The notes beneath the pieces were generated by a model. The model was not told the DNA's origin. It did no database searches and saw nothing but the letters and a program-made list of their open reading frames with translations. The translations under genes were made by a program, and so were the position numbers. Shown in pieces: positions 1 through 9,596 of a DNA stretch of 64,000 nt (its first letter is position 1; each line of letters begins with the position of its first letter). Source of the DNA: Balaenoptera acutorostrata (Eukaryota; Chordata; Mammalia; Artiodactyla; Balaenopteridae); the NCBI RefSeq assembly GCF_949987535.1, contig NC_080078.1, forward strand, positions 54,090,207-54,154,206. The letters are read 5' to 3'.

Positions 1-30
1 GTGAAGACAGAAGGAATTGCTTTTTTTTTT

Positions 31-235
31 GGTGAGGCACTTTATATATGTTAATTCATCTAACCCTCATTGCAGCTCTGTAAAAAAATAGCTAATATTA
101 CTCCCATATTACAGGGAAGGACCCAGAAACTATGTAATTTGTCTATTATCTCACAGCGAGGAAGGGAAGAGCTGAAATTCAGATCCAGTTTTTCTTGATC
201 CCAAATGTCCTGGTCTTAGACTGTGTTTCCTCCCA
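31..235 (-). repeat. MIR-type SINE, reverse
   Basis: Read on the minus strand, this has the order of a mammalian-wide MIR: tRNA-like part, then the core. On the plus strand one sees the poorly conserved 'attacaggga...aggacccagaaact...cacagcgaggaag' series that corresponds to the usual 'acagatgaggaaactgaggc...cacagctagtaag' of reverse MIRs. It is old and diverged, with no target-site duplication visible. Confidence 0.6.
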
Positions 236-1200
236 TCTAGATAAAGATAAAGAAGTTCTTTGAAGCCTTAGGATTTCAAAAAGATATTTTCCCCCTGTTT
301 TTGGAGCAAAGGAGAGGCACAACCCACAGCCTTAATATTTTGAAAAGGAAGGAGACACATTTAAAGATTATCAAAATTCATTTTAAAAAGAGAAAGTGAA
401 ATCATTAAAACTCTGGTCACGGAGTTTAATTGTTGACCCCTGAATGATTTGTGGAGCTCCCTTTGACACTCAGCAACCGAATGTTGAATTAGAGAAATGA
501 TAACTGGAAAAAGTTAATTGCCATCTCCTTCCCATTAAACAATTTTGTGAGACAATTCAAGAGAGTAGATGGCTTTGCAATATCCATGCATCATTTGTTT
601 GCTAAGTCACTCAGCCCTGAATACCATTTATTTTCCAATTCAGAGCTAAATACATCTATGACCAAAAAAAAAAAAAAATGGGTCTAGAAAAAGAGTTGAT
701 GTGGGTTTGATGAAAAAAGGTCAGTGGGGGCCCTCTCAGCAATAACCCCACTGGACAGAGACCATATCTCCCCTTAAAGTGTATGCACTTCAAAGTATGC
801 TATTAAATGATAAGAAGGAGGAGGAAAAATGTAATTTCTCCAGAATAATTTTTGCAACCACAAAAATATCTTGCTCATGTGGACACTCAGTTCTTATCAG
901 TTCATTCCTAAATGTACATTGGTGGGGCCTATGATGAAATACTTAGAATATCTAAGGAACTGTGTCTTCTGGGAGTTGCAGATAACAAAACCATTGTCCG
1001 TAATAATCATATTTCTATTGTCTGAAAAGGTGAGGAAAAAAACACATGGGGACTACAGATGTGAGTAAAAATTGACTCAGTACAGTGGGCTTAGAAACAA
1101 AACTACTAATAAATTACAAAAGAAAAGAGCAAATCTCATCTGAAGAATTTCGTGAGAGGTGTTGTTATGAGATATTGGAAGGTGTTTTTTTTTAAGCATG
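236..1200. other. No recognised feature
   Basis: AT-rich sequence with a 15-A run near 664-678. A 65-codon open frame at 871-1068 has no protein-like composition, no family resemblance and no splice context. I see no gene or repeat family that I can name. Confidence 0.5.
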
Positions 1201-1209
1201 TTTTTGGTT

Positions 1210-1395
1210 TTTTAAAAATATTTATTTTATTTATTTGGTTGTGCTGGGCTGCGGCAGGTGGGCTCCTTAGTTGTGGCTTGTGGGCTGTTTAGTTGCGGCA
1301 TACATGTGGGATCTAGTTCCCTGACCAGGGATTGAACCCAGGCCCCCTGCATTGGGAGCATGGAGTCCTAACCACTGCACCACCAGAGAAGTCCC
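1210..1395 (-). mobile_element. CHR-type tRNA-Glu SINE, reverse
   Basis: On the minus strand it begins GGGACTTCTCTGGTGGTGCA (right end at 1395) and carries the tRNA-derived A-box (TGGTGGTGCAGTGG-like) and B-box region (GGTTCAATCCC), followed by the CHR body and an A/T-rich tail that appears as T/A sequence at 1201-1235. This is the short CHR form. The flanks 'gaaggtgttttttttt' (about 1178-1193) and 'gaggtagttctttttttt' (about 1396-1413) resemble each other and may be a decayed target-site duplication. CHR SINEs are known from Cetacea, hippos and ruminants and depend on L1-type machinery. Confidence 0.85.
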
Positions 1396-1413
1396 GAGGT
1401 AGTTCTTTTTTTT

Positions 1414-2087
1414 AAAAAAGGAAAAATACGAGGTTTATACTCACTGTATAAAATTGTCTGATAAAACATGTGGATAGTCCATTAAATATTTGCAGTATTT
1501 TATATACTCAAATCCTGTTTCAATGATGTTAAATATGCATAACATTTTTAAAAATTTGAAGCATTAGTAATTAAATTAGAAAAATGTCACTAGAGTCAGC
1601 ATAGAATTACCAAAGATGGGGAAGGCATTTGTTGTCCAAGCCTGACATCACTTATCCTGGAATATCTACTTTTAAAATATAATTTTCTCTCCTTCATCCT
1701 CCGCAATCCTGTTGAAATCTTCAGCTTTGCTTTTCTTTTCTTGATTCAGTAGCCTCAAAACTTTCTTGAAAATAAAGTTTGTCCCACGAGTCAGTTGATA
1801 TGGTAGTTAGCTATGCTTATCACATGCTTCATCCCTTTTAGGGCCTTTGGATAAGTTGTTAACTTGACCTTGATCCAAAAGAAAAATAGATTCCTTATGT
1901 TCTCCATTGTTTTATCTACCCCTTCTACATATTTTTGTATTTCTGAGTGAATGTAAAATTATTCTGAGCACCATGCTACACTATCCTCTCTTATTCTTTT
2001 CCTTTCTCTCAAATTCCACATTATTCTCCCCCCAATAATATTTTTATCCCCCCAAATGTTCATTTATAGAAACATAGGAAGCCAGTT
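1414..2087. other. No recognised feature
   Basis: AT-rich sequence with pyrimidine-rich stretches around 1680-1740 and 1985-2055. No repeat family or gene recognised. Confidence 0.45.
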
Positions 2088-2125
2088 ATTAGGCACCTAC
2101 TCTGTACCAGGCACTAGGCCAGCTT
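2088..2125 (-). repeat. MIR fragment, reverse
   Basis: The phrase 'aggcacctactctgtaccaggcactagg' is the reverse of the MIR 3' motif usually read as 'ctagcacagtgcctggcacatagtaggtgct'. Only this conserved core portion can be recognised. Confidence 0.55.
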
Positions 2126-2259
2126 CTCTAGCTGTATTGAGGCAGAGAGGGATGAAGAAGGGGAACTATTTCATATATTTTCCCACTTCAGGGTTTGCAA
2201 TAGACATCACTTTATCAGCGGCCAAATACAGAGTATTACCTGCCAGCTTCAGCAAGTAA

Positions 2260-2734
2260 TGAGAAATGGTTAGAATTAATCAGGTAGAATCATCAGGTTA
2301 GAAGAGATTTTAAGATGCCACTTCTAGGTTTATCAGCCTTTTGTGGTTTGGGAAATATATGTATTAATTCAGTACAAACTTTTAGATATATGCTTCAGAA
2401 ACAAAATGATAAAGATGCCCCCTCTTTAAATATAAAAAAAAATGTGACAATAAGTTATTGGTGAAGTCTACCTTCTTTTTTTCCTCTTAACTCAGACATA
2501 ACGACCTGGGCCTCTCATTCACATATCTCCAAAAAATGAACTAATTAGAAATTTTGGCCCATTTTTCATGAATCAGTTCTGTTAAGATTTAAGTCAGTGG
2601 CTTTCAAGGGAAAACTCATTGGAAAAATCCGTTTCAGATCCATGTATGCATATCTGATTCACAACTTTTGGTAACACAAGTAAAGAGTTCTTAAATGTTC
2701 AAAAATAAAACTTCTTAAAGTTTAATGTTTTAGG
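2260..2734. other. No recognised feature
   Basis: AT-rich spacer before an old L1. No open frame of interest and no repeat recognised. Confidence 0.4.
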
Positions 2735-3554
2735 TAGAACTAAAATAAACATGACAGCAGATTTCTTGTCAGAAAAAACACAAGAGGGAAGACAACAGAG
2801 CAACGTCTTGAAAATACTGAAACCTCCCTATCCAACTCCCACCCCTCATGACCCCCCAAAAAAGAAAAACCCTATCAACCTGGAGTTCCATACACAGAGA
2901 AAATATCTTGCAAAGACGAAGGTGAAATAGTGACATTTTTTCAAATATACAAAAGCTGAAAAAATTCACCACCAACAAACCCACATTATAAGAAATCTTA
3001 ATGAAATTCCATTGGGCAAATGAAAAATGACATAGACAGAAATATAAATTTACACAAAAGAGCGAAGATCCCTGGAAATGGTAACTACATGTGTAAATAT
3101 ATGGTGATCATTTTTCTTATTATTTAATTTCTTTAAAAGATAATTTACTGTTTAAACAAAAATAAGTGCAATGTAATGTAGGGTTTATAACATATGTTTA
3201 AGTAAACATGTATGGCAATAATCATAAACTCTGGGAGAGGAAAAATGGAAGCATACTTTTGTAAGAGTCTTAAACTCTATGCTAAGTGGTATAATAACAA
3301 TTGACAGTTGAATGTGATAAGTTAAAAGATTCAAGTTTTAAACCCCAAAGAGACTATTAAGCAAAAAAAAACAAAAAGTTATAACTAATAAGCCAACAAA
3401 GCAGATTAAATAAAGTCATGAAAATACTCAAGTGACCTCAACCAAGGAAAAAGGAAAAGAGACCAGAAAGCAGATTAGATGAATGGAAAACACATAGGGA
3501 GAGGATAGTCTTAAACCTAAGCACACCAGTAATCACATTAATGCAAATGATTCA

Positions 3555-3596
3555 AACACCCCAATTAAAAGGCCTCTGCCTTTTAATTGGGGTGTT
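3555..3596. repeat. Perfect 19-bp inverted repeat with 4-nt loop
   Basis: Left arm AACACCCCAATTAAAAGGC (3555-3573), loop CTCT (3574-3577), right arm GCCTTTTAATTGGGGTGTT (3578-3596), with no mismatch. It lies inside the old L1, where related copies have a single, non-palindromic 'aattaaaaggcagag' stretch. The right half is the reverse complement of that same stretch, including the 'agag'. This points to a local inverted copy by template switching and not to a regulatory element. Confidence 0.9.
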
Positions 3597-3982
3597 AGAC
3601 TGAAAAAAACACAAGACTCAACTGTATGTTGTATACAAGAAACAAAATATAATTTAATATGAAATAACAAATAAGTTCAAAGTAAAAGGATGAAAAAAAA
3701 AAATGCCACCCTAGTCCTAAGCAAAAGAAAAGTGGATAGGCTATATATTAGTATAAGACAAAGGAGATTTTAGAGTTGATATTACAGGCATAAAGAAAAT
3801 CATTTCATAATAATAAAAGGGTTGATCCATCAAGAGGGCATAATAATCCGAATTGTTTATGCACCTAACAACAGAGTTTGAAAACACATGAGTGAAAACT
3901 GATAGAATTGTAGGAAAAATAACAAATCAATAATTATAGTAAAAGTTCTCAATATATCTCTCTCAGAAAAATGATAGAACAA

Positions 3983-4030
3983 GAAGACAGAAAGTCAAAA
4001 AAAAAAAAAAAAAAAGAAGACAGAAAGTCA
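3983..4030 (+). mobile_element. Poly(A)-only retroinsertion with target-site duplication
   Basis: A run of about 19 A (3997-4015) is bracketed by two identical 15-nt copies of GAAGACAGAAAGTCA (3983-3997 and 4016-4030). The identity extends two A further upstream. This is the arrangement of an L1-mediated insertion (duplication, poly(A), duplication) with no body left between the 5' duplication and the tail. A tandem duplication with later A-run growth is the alternative. Confidence 0.7.
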
Positions 4031-4142
4031 GTAAGAATATAGAAGATTTGAACAATATGATCACCCAACTTGATTGACCTAACTGACATTTATAGAACAC
4101 CTCATCCACCAGAGGAATACACATTTTTGACAAGTGCACATT

Positions 4143-4270
4143 TGTAACAGAGAAGAGCAAACCTGACTCCATATTGAATCTATTCCTTTAATTCTAACCT
4201 GTGTGCTCTGTTGCCTGTGCTTAGTCATGCTGACTCTACATCTTTGTAAAAGAATGTTGCATATAACCTG

Positions 4271-4316
<46 letters not shown>

Positions 4317-4528
4317 GCCCTTTCTTAAGGCTCTGCCTCCAAGGCTTGACCTCTAAAGGTATTAACATTTTTCCATTCATGTAGAGATAAAAAGTTGCAG
4401 AACAGAGAATAGCATTTCTCTTGTTGGAGGTTTACAGGAACCTCATAACCAGATCTACATGAAAACTGCAAGAACAAAGGATTATCACATCCCCTCCACA
4501 CCAAGTTTGCAACAACCCTCCCCCCTTC
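4143..4528 (+). mobile_element. Probable retroviral solo LTR, 5' (U3-side) part
   Basis: The segment starts TGTAACAGAG, abruptly interrupting the old L1, and ends near 'acaaccctcccccctt'. Its composition (GC-rich tracts, 'ctgactccatattgaatct', 'ggctctgcctccaaggc') differs from the L1 around it. What looks like the matching promoter/R/U5 half lies at about 9445-9596, so I read the two as one solo LTR split by L1 insertions. I cannot name the family. It contains no coding sequence. Confidence 0.45.
4273..4313. repeat. (AT)n microsatellite
   Basis: About twenty uninterrupted AT dinucleotides inside the putative LTR U3 part. Confidence 0.95.
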
Positions 4529-4606
4529 TTTAAAATTAATTAATTAATTAATTTATTTATAGCACTTTTCTTTCTTTTTTGTAAGCAAGCACCTTTATTG
4601 TGGCTT

Positions 4607-5066
4607 CTTTTTTTAAATTTTATTTTAATTTTTTTATTGAAGTACAGTTGTATAATATTAGCTAAGTTACAGGTGTACAATGTAGTGGTTCTCTATTTTT
4701 AAAGGTTATAGTCCATTTATAATTATTATAAAATATTTGCTATATTCCCTGTGTTGTACAATATATCCTTGTAGCTTATTTTATACCTAATAGCTTGTAC
4801 CTCTTAATCTCCTACCCCTATTGTGCCCCTCCGTCCTTCCTTTTCCTCACTGGTAACCACTAGTTTGTTCTCTGTATTTGTGAATCTGCTTCCTTTTTGT
4901 TATATTCATTTGTTAGTTGTCTTTTTTAGATTCCACATATAAGTGATAGCATACAATATTTGTCTTTCTCTGTCTGACTTAGTTCACTTAGCATAATACC
5001 CTCCAGGTCCATCCATGTTGCAATAAATGGAAAATTTTTCATTCATTTTTATGGCTCAGTAGCCAT
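4607..5066 (-). mobile_element. Old L1 3' end, reverse
   Basis: Starts on the plus strand with T-rich sequence (the reversed A-tail), then 'attgaagtacagttg', the reverse of the common L1 3'UTR ending 'caactgtacttcaat', and continues through '...cacatataagtgatagcatacaatatttgtctttctctgtctgacttagttcacttagc' to the end of ORF2 ('tttatggctcagtagccat'). Divergence is moderate to high. It ends at a short (AT)n run (5067-5084), after which a different L1 region begins. Confidence 0.75.
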
Positions 5067-5095
5067 AATATATATATATATATATGGTGTATCAC

Positions 5096-5505
5096 ATTCA
5101 TTGATTTGCATATATTGAAGAATTCTTGTGTTCTTGGGATAAACTCCCCTTGATCATCGTGTATGATCCCTTTAATGTGCTGTTGGATTCTGTTTGCTAG
5201 TATTTTGTTGAGGATCTTTGCATCTATGTTCATCAGTGATATTGGCCTGTAGTTTTCTTTCTTTGTGACATCTTTGTTTGGTTTTGGTATCAGGGTGATT
5301 GTTGTCTTGCAGAATGAGTTTGGGTGTGTTCCTCCCTCTGCTACATTTTGGAAGAGTTTGAGAAGGATGGGTGTTAGCTCTTCTCTAAATGTTTGATAGA
5401 ATTCGCCTGTGAAGACATCTGGTCCTGGGCTTTTGTTTGTTGGAAGATTTTTAATCACATTCTCAATTTCAGTGCTTGTGATTGGTCTGTTTATATTATC
5501 TTTCT
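5096..5505 (-). mobile_element. Internal L1 ORF2 fragment (RT region), reverse
   Basis: The minus strand is open from 5458 down into the AT run and encodes L1 reverse transcriptase landmarks: [17 protein letters not shown], then [19 protein letters not shown] and [10 protein letters not shown]. These match the same region of the full-length copy at about 59340-59700 with few differences, so the fragment is young. The catalytic FADD box lies further 3' in L1 and is not included. Both element ends are missing, so it is a piece from a rearrangement and not a self-contained insertion. Confidence 0.8.
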
Positions 5506-5892
5506 TTTGAATTTTTGACTTTTGTTTTATTTATTTTTTTATATAGCAAGTTCTTATTAGTTATCCATTTTAAACATGTTAGTGTATATATGTCAATCCC
5601 AATCTCCCAATTCATCACACCACCAACCCCCCCCTCCGGCCACTTTCCCCCCTTGGTGTCCATACGTTTGTTCTCTACATCTGTGTCTCTATTTCTGCCC
5701 TGCAAACGGGTTCATCTGTACCATTTTTCTACGTTCCACACATATGTGTTAATATGTGATATTTGTTCTTCTCTTTCTGACTTACTTCACTCTGTAAGAC
5801 AGGTTCTAGATCCATCCACCTCTCTACAAATGACCCAATATCATTCCTTTTTATGGCTGAGTAATATTCCATTGTATATATGTACCACATCT

Positions 5893-6709
5893 TTATCCAT
5901 GCATCTGTCGATGGGAGTTAGGTTGCTTCCATGTCCTGTCTATCATAAATAGTGCTGCAATGAACATTGAGGTTCTTGTGTCTTTTTGGATTATGGTTTC
6001 CTCTGGGTTTAAGGCCGGTAGTGGTATTGCTGGGTCATATGGTAATTCTATTTTTAGTTTTTTAAGGAACCTCCATAGTGTTCTCCATAGTGGCTGTATC
6101 AATTTACATTCCCACCAACAGTGCAAGAGGGTTCCCTTTTCTCCACACCCTCTACAACATTTGTTGTTTGTAGATTTTCTGATGATTCCCATTCTAACTG
6201 GTGTGAGGTGATACCTCATTGTAGTTTTGATTTGCATTTCTCTAATAATTAGTGATGTTGAGAAGCTTTTCATGTGCTTCTTGGCCATCTATATGTGTCT
6301 TTTGGAGAAATGTCTATTTAGGTCTTCTGCCCATTTTTGGATTGGGTTCTTTGTTTTTTTTAATATTGAGCTGCATGAGCTCTTTATATATTTTGGAGAT
6401 TAATCCTTTGTCCATTGATTCGTTTGTAAATATTTTCTCCCATTCTGAGGGTTGTCATTTTGACTTGTTTGTAATTTCCTTTGCTGTGCAAAAGCTTTTA
6501 AGTTTCATTAGGTCCCATTTGTTTATTTTTGTTTTTATTTCCATTACTCTAGGAGGTGGATCAAAAAAATCTTGCTGTGGATTTATGTCAAAGAGTGTTC
6601 TTCCTATGTTTTCCTCTAAGAGTTTTATAGTGTCGGGTCTTACATTTAGGTCTCTAATCCATTTTGAGTTTATTTTTGTGTATGGTGTTAGGGAGTGATC
6701 TAATTTCAT
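5893..6709 (-). pseudogene. L1 ORF2 C-terminal remnant
   Basis: Minus-strand frames carry the L1 ORF2 C-terminal region: '[20 protein letters not shown]' at about 6709-6640, '[20 protein letters not shown]', then, after a break in frame, '[20 protein letters not shown]' and the zinc-knuckle region with '[19 protein letters not shown]' (about 6185-6095). In intact L1 this part follows the reverse transcriptase and is needed for binding L1 RNA. Here it is joined directly to ORF1 sequence by the internal deletion and cannot give a working protein. Confidence 0.8.
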
Positions 6710-6887
6710 TCTTTTACATGTAGCTGTCCAGTTTTCTCAGCACCACTTATTGACCTGACTGTCTTTTTCAAGTATAGTCTCTTCAAATATTTTCTCAGTC
6801 CCCTTCTTTTTCTCTTCTTCTTCTGGGACCCTTATAATTCAAATGTTGTTGTGTTTAATGTTTTCCCAGAGGTCTCTGAGACTGTCC

Positions 6888-7247
6888 TCAATTCTTTTCA
6901 CTCTTTTTTTCTTTATTTTGCTGTGCAGTAGTTATTTCCATTATTTTTACCTCCAGGTCACTTATCCGTTCTTCTGTCTCAGTTATTCTGCTATTGATTC
7001 CTTCTAGAGAATTTTTAATTTCATTTATTGTGTTGTTCATCATTGTTTGTTTCCTCTTTAGTTCTGCTAGGTCCTTGTGAAACGTTTCTTGTATTTTCTC
7101 CATTCTATTTCCAAGATTTTGCATCATCTTTACTATCATTACTCTGAATTCTTTTTCAGGTAGACTGCCTATTTCCTCTTCATTTGTTTGGTCTGATGGG
7201 TTTTTACCTTGCTCCTTCATCTGCTGTGTATTTCTCTGTCTTCTCAT
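6888..7247 (-). pseudogene. L1 ORF1 N-terminal (coiled-coil) remnant
   Basis: 119-codon frame starting MRRQRNTQQMKEQGKNPSDQ. Residues about 25-110 have heptad spacing and charge typical of the ORF1p coiled coil that trimerises the RNA-binding protein ('NTINEIKNSLEGINSRITET'). It runs into a stop just after a 7-A run, where the downstream RRM-like half continues in another frame (about 6900 down to 6770) before the internal deletion. The full copy at 56999 has the same start and a break at the same spot. Confidence 0.8.
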
Positions 7248-9320
7248 TTTGCTTAACTTACTGTGTTTGAGGTCTCCATTTCACAGGCTGCAGGTTCGTA
7301 GTTCCAGTTGTTTTTGGTGTCTGCCCGCAGTGAGTAAGCTTGGTTCAGTGGGTTGTGTAGGCATCCTGGTGGAGGGGACTGGTGCCTGTGTTCTGGTGGA
7401 TGAGGCTGGATCTTGTCTTTCTGGTGGGCAGGACCACATCTGGTTGTGTTTGGGGTGTCTGTGACTTATGATATTAGGCAGCCTCTCTGCTAAAGGGTGG
7501 GGTTGTGTTCCTGTCTTGCTAGTTGTTTGGCATAGGGTGTCCAGCACTGTAGCTTGCTGGTCATTGAGTGGAGCTGCATCTTAGCATTGAGATGGAGATC
7601 TCTGAGAGAGCTTTCGTCATTTGACATTACATGGAGCCGTGAAGTCTCTGGTGGACCAATGTCCTGATCTTGGCTCTCTCACTTCAGAGGCACAGGCTTG
7701 ACACCTGGCCGGAGCACCATGACCCTTTAGCCACATGGCTCAGAAGAAAAGGGAGAAAAAAAGAGAGAAAAAAAGAAAGAAAAAATAAAGTAAAATAAAG
7801 TTATTACAGTAAAAATTATTAAAAATTAAAAAAAGTAAAAAATAAAACAACAAAAATTAGACAGACAGAACCTTAGGACAAATGGTAAAATCAAAGCTAT
7901 ACAGAAAAAATCACACAAAGAAGCAAACACATATATACTCACAAAAAGAAAATGGAAAAATATATATATATATATCTATATATTAAAAAAAAGGAGAGAG
8001 CAACCACATCAATAAAATCTACCAATGATAATAAACTCTAAATACTAAAGTAAGATAAACATAAAGCCAGAAACAAATTAGATGTAGAAAGCAAACCCCA
8101 AATCAGTTGCTCTCAGTGTCCACCACCTCAATTTTGGGATGATTCATTGTCTATTCAGGTATTCCAGAAATGCAGGGTACATCAAGTTGATTGTGGAGAT
8201 TTAATCTGCTGCTCCTGAGGCTGCTGTGGGAAATTTCCCTTTCTCTTCTTTGTTCGCACAGTTACTGGTTTCAGCTTTGGATTTGGCCCTGCCTCTGCAT
8301 GTAGGTCGCCTGAGGGAGTCTCTTACCTGCTCAGACAGGACGGGGTTAAAGTAGCAGCTGATTGGAGGCTCTGGATCACTCAGGCCTGGGGGACGGAGGG
8401 GTACGGAATGCGGGGTGAGCCTGCAGATGCAGAGGCCAGCGTGGTGTTGCAACAGCCTGAGGCGCACCATGTGTTCTCCCAGGGAAGTTGTCCCTGGATC
8501 ACAGGACCCTGCCTGTGGCGGGCTGCACAACCTCCTGGGAGCGGAGGTGTGGATAGTGACCTGTTCTTGCACACAGGCTTCTTGGTGGCTGCAGCAGCAG
8601 CCTTAGCGTTTCATGGCCGTCTCTTGTGTCCACACTGATAGCCGCAGGTCACGCCGGTCTCTGGAACTCGTTTAGGTGGTGCTCTGAATTCCCTCTCCTT
8701 GCGCACCCCAAAACAATGATCTCTTGCCTCTTAGGCAGTTCCAGACATTTTCCCAGACTCCTTCCCAGCTAGCTGTGGTGCACTAGCCCCCTTCAGGCTG
8801 TGTTCACGCAGCCAGACCCGGTCCTCTCCCTGAAATCTGACCTCCGAAGCCAAAGCCTCCGGTCTCAGCTCCCTCCCTTCCTGGCCGATGGGTGAGCAAA
8901 CAAGCCTCTCTGGCTAGTGAGAGCTGGTCATCACCAATCTTCTGTGTGGGAATCTCTCCACTTTGCCCTCTGCACCCCTGTTGTTGCACTCTCCTCCGTG
9001 GCTCCTAAGCTTCTCCCCCATCACCCACTATCTCTGCCAGTGAAGGGGCTTCCTACTGTGTGGAAACTTTTCCTCCTTCACAGCTCCCTCCCAGAGGAGC
9101 AGGTCCCATCCCTATTCTCTTGTCTCTGTTTTTCCTTTTTTCTTTTGCCCTACCCAAGTATGTGGGGATTTCCTTGCCTTTTGGGAAGTCTGAGGTCTCC
9201 TGCCAGCGTTCAGTAGGTGTTCTGTAGGAGTTGTTCCACACGTAGATGTATTTTTGATGTATTTGTGGGAAGGAAGGTGATCTCCACGTCTTACTCCTCC
9301 ACCATCTTAAAGGTCCCTCC
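7248..9320 (-). promoter_or_regulatory. L1 5'UTR/internal promoter region, reverse
   Basis: About 2 kb upstream of ORF1 in the reverse L1. It is GC-rich at 8150-9200 and purine-rich nearer ORF1 (7740-7990 on the plus strand). The YY1-like AAGATGGTG lies at the element's 5' end (9300-9308, minus strand), as in primate L1s where it positions transcription starts. Open frames inside it are low-complexity by-products of GC content. Confidence 0.6.
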
Positions 9321-9335
9321 TGTCTTTTTGTTTTG

Positions 9336-9440
9336 TTGATGGTTTCCTTTGTTGTGCAAAAGCTTTTAAGTTTACTTATGTCCCACTTGTTTATTTTTGC
9401 TTTTATTTCCTTTGTCCTATAGCAATATTTTTTTGTATCC
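9336..9440 (-). mobile_element. Old L1 ORF2 fragment, reverse
   Basis: 'gatggtttcctttgttgtgcaaaagcttttaag' followed by 'gtcccacttgtttatttttgcttttattt' is the reversed ORF2 C-terminal segment seen in other L1s (compare 6470-6545). It borders the 5' end of the younger reverse L1 and is probably part of the sequence that element landed in. Confidence 0.7.
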
Positions 9441-9444
9441 ATCA

Positions 9445-9596
9445 CTATCTCCCCCTTTAGTATAAAAGAAGTCTGAATTCTAAGTCTCGGGTAAGATGGT
9501 TCTTTGGAGCAATAGTTTACTATTCCTTGCCCTAACACCTCGTCTTTCAATTTATTGGCCTGTCGCATGGTGAGCAGTATGAGTTTGGACTTAATA
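9445..9596 (+). mobile_element. Probable retroviral solo LTR, promoter/R/U5 part
   Basis: Contains TATAAAA at 9461-9467, then 'gtctgaattctaagtctcgggtaagatggttctttgg', a layout typical of R-U5 in gamma/ERV1-like LTRs, and ends near 'cttaataaca' (CA end). The old L1 resumes right after it ('cagaacacttaccaagatag'). It pairs with the U3-like part at 4143-4528. The flanking 'cacat' and 'cacag' may be the short host duplication. Family not assigned. Confidence 0.5.

Larger units (their letters stand above)
2735..4142 (+). mobile_element. Old L1 (L1M-type), 5' portion of a split copy
   Basis: The sequence follows an old mammalian L1 from the C-terminal part of ORF1 ('cagatttcttgtcagaaa...', then 'acctggagttcca...cagagaaaatatcttgcaaagacgaagg') through the ORF1-ORF2 spacer ('ataagttaaaagattcaag', 'aacaaaaagttataactaataagcc') into the endonuclease part of ORF2. 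Many indels and stops leave no usable frame. It breaks off at about 4142 in 'gacaagtgcacatt', and the continuation expected there ('agaacacttaccaagatagat') appears at about 9597. The two parts are therefore probably one element interrupted by later insertions. Confidence 0.7.
5530..9320 (-). mobile_element. Young L1 with internal deletion, reverse
   Basis: Read on the minus strand: 5' end at about 9320 (CCTTTAAGATGGTGGAGGAG, like the 5' end of the full copy at 55019), about 2 kb of GC-rich 5'UTR, ORF1 start at 7247, ORF1 to about 6770, then a jump into the ORF2 C-terminal part (6763 down to about 5890) and a 3'UTR ending near 5530. About 3.2 kb is missing relative to the full copy (equivalent to about 57485-60730). 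The plus-strand flanks TGACTTTTGTTTTA (5516-5529) and TGTCTTTTTGTTTTG (9321-9335) could be a decayed target-site duplication. The 3'UTR (5540-5700) is of a different type from that of the full copy. Confidence 0.85.
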
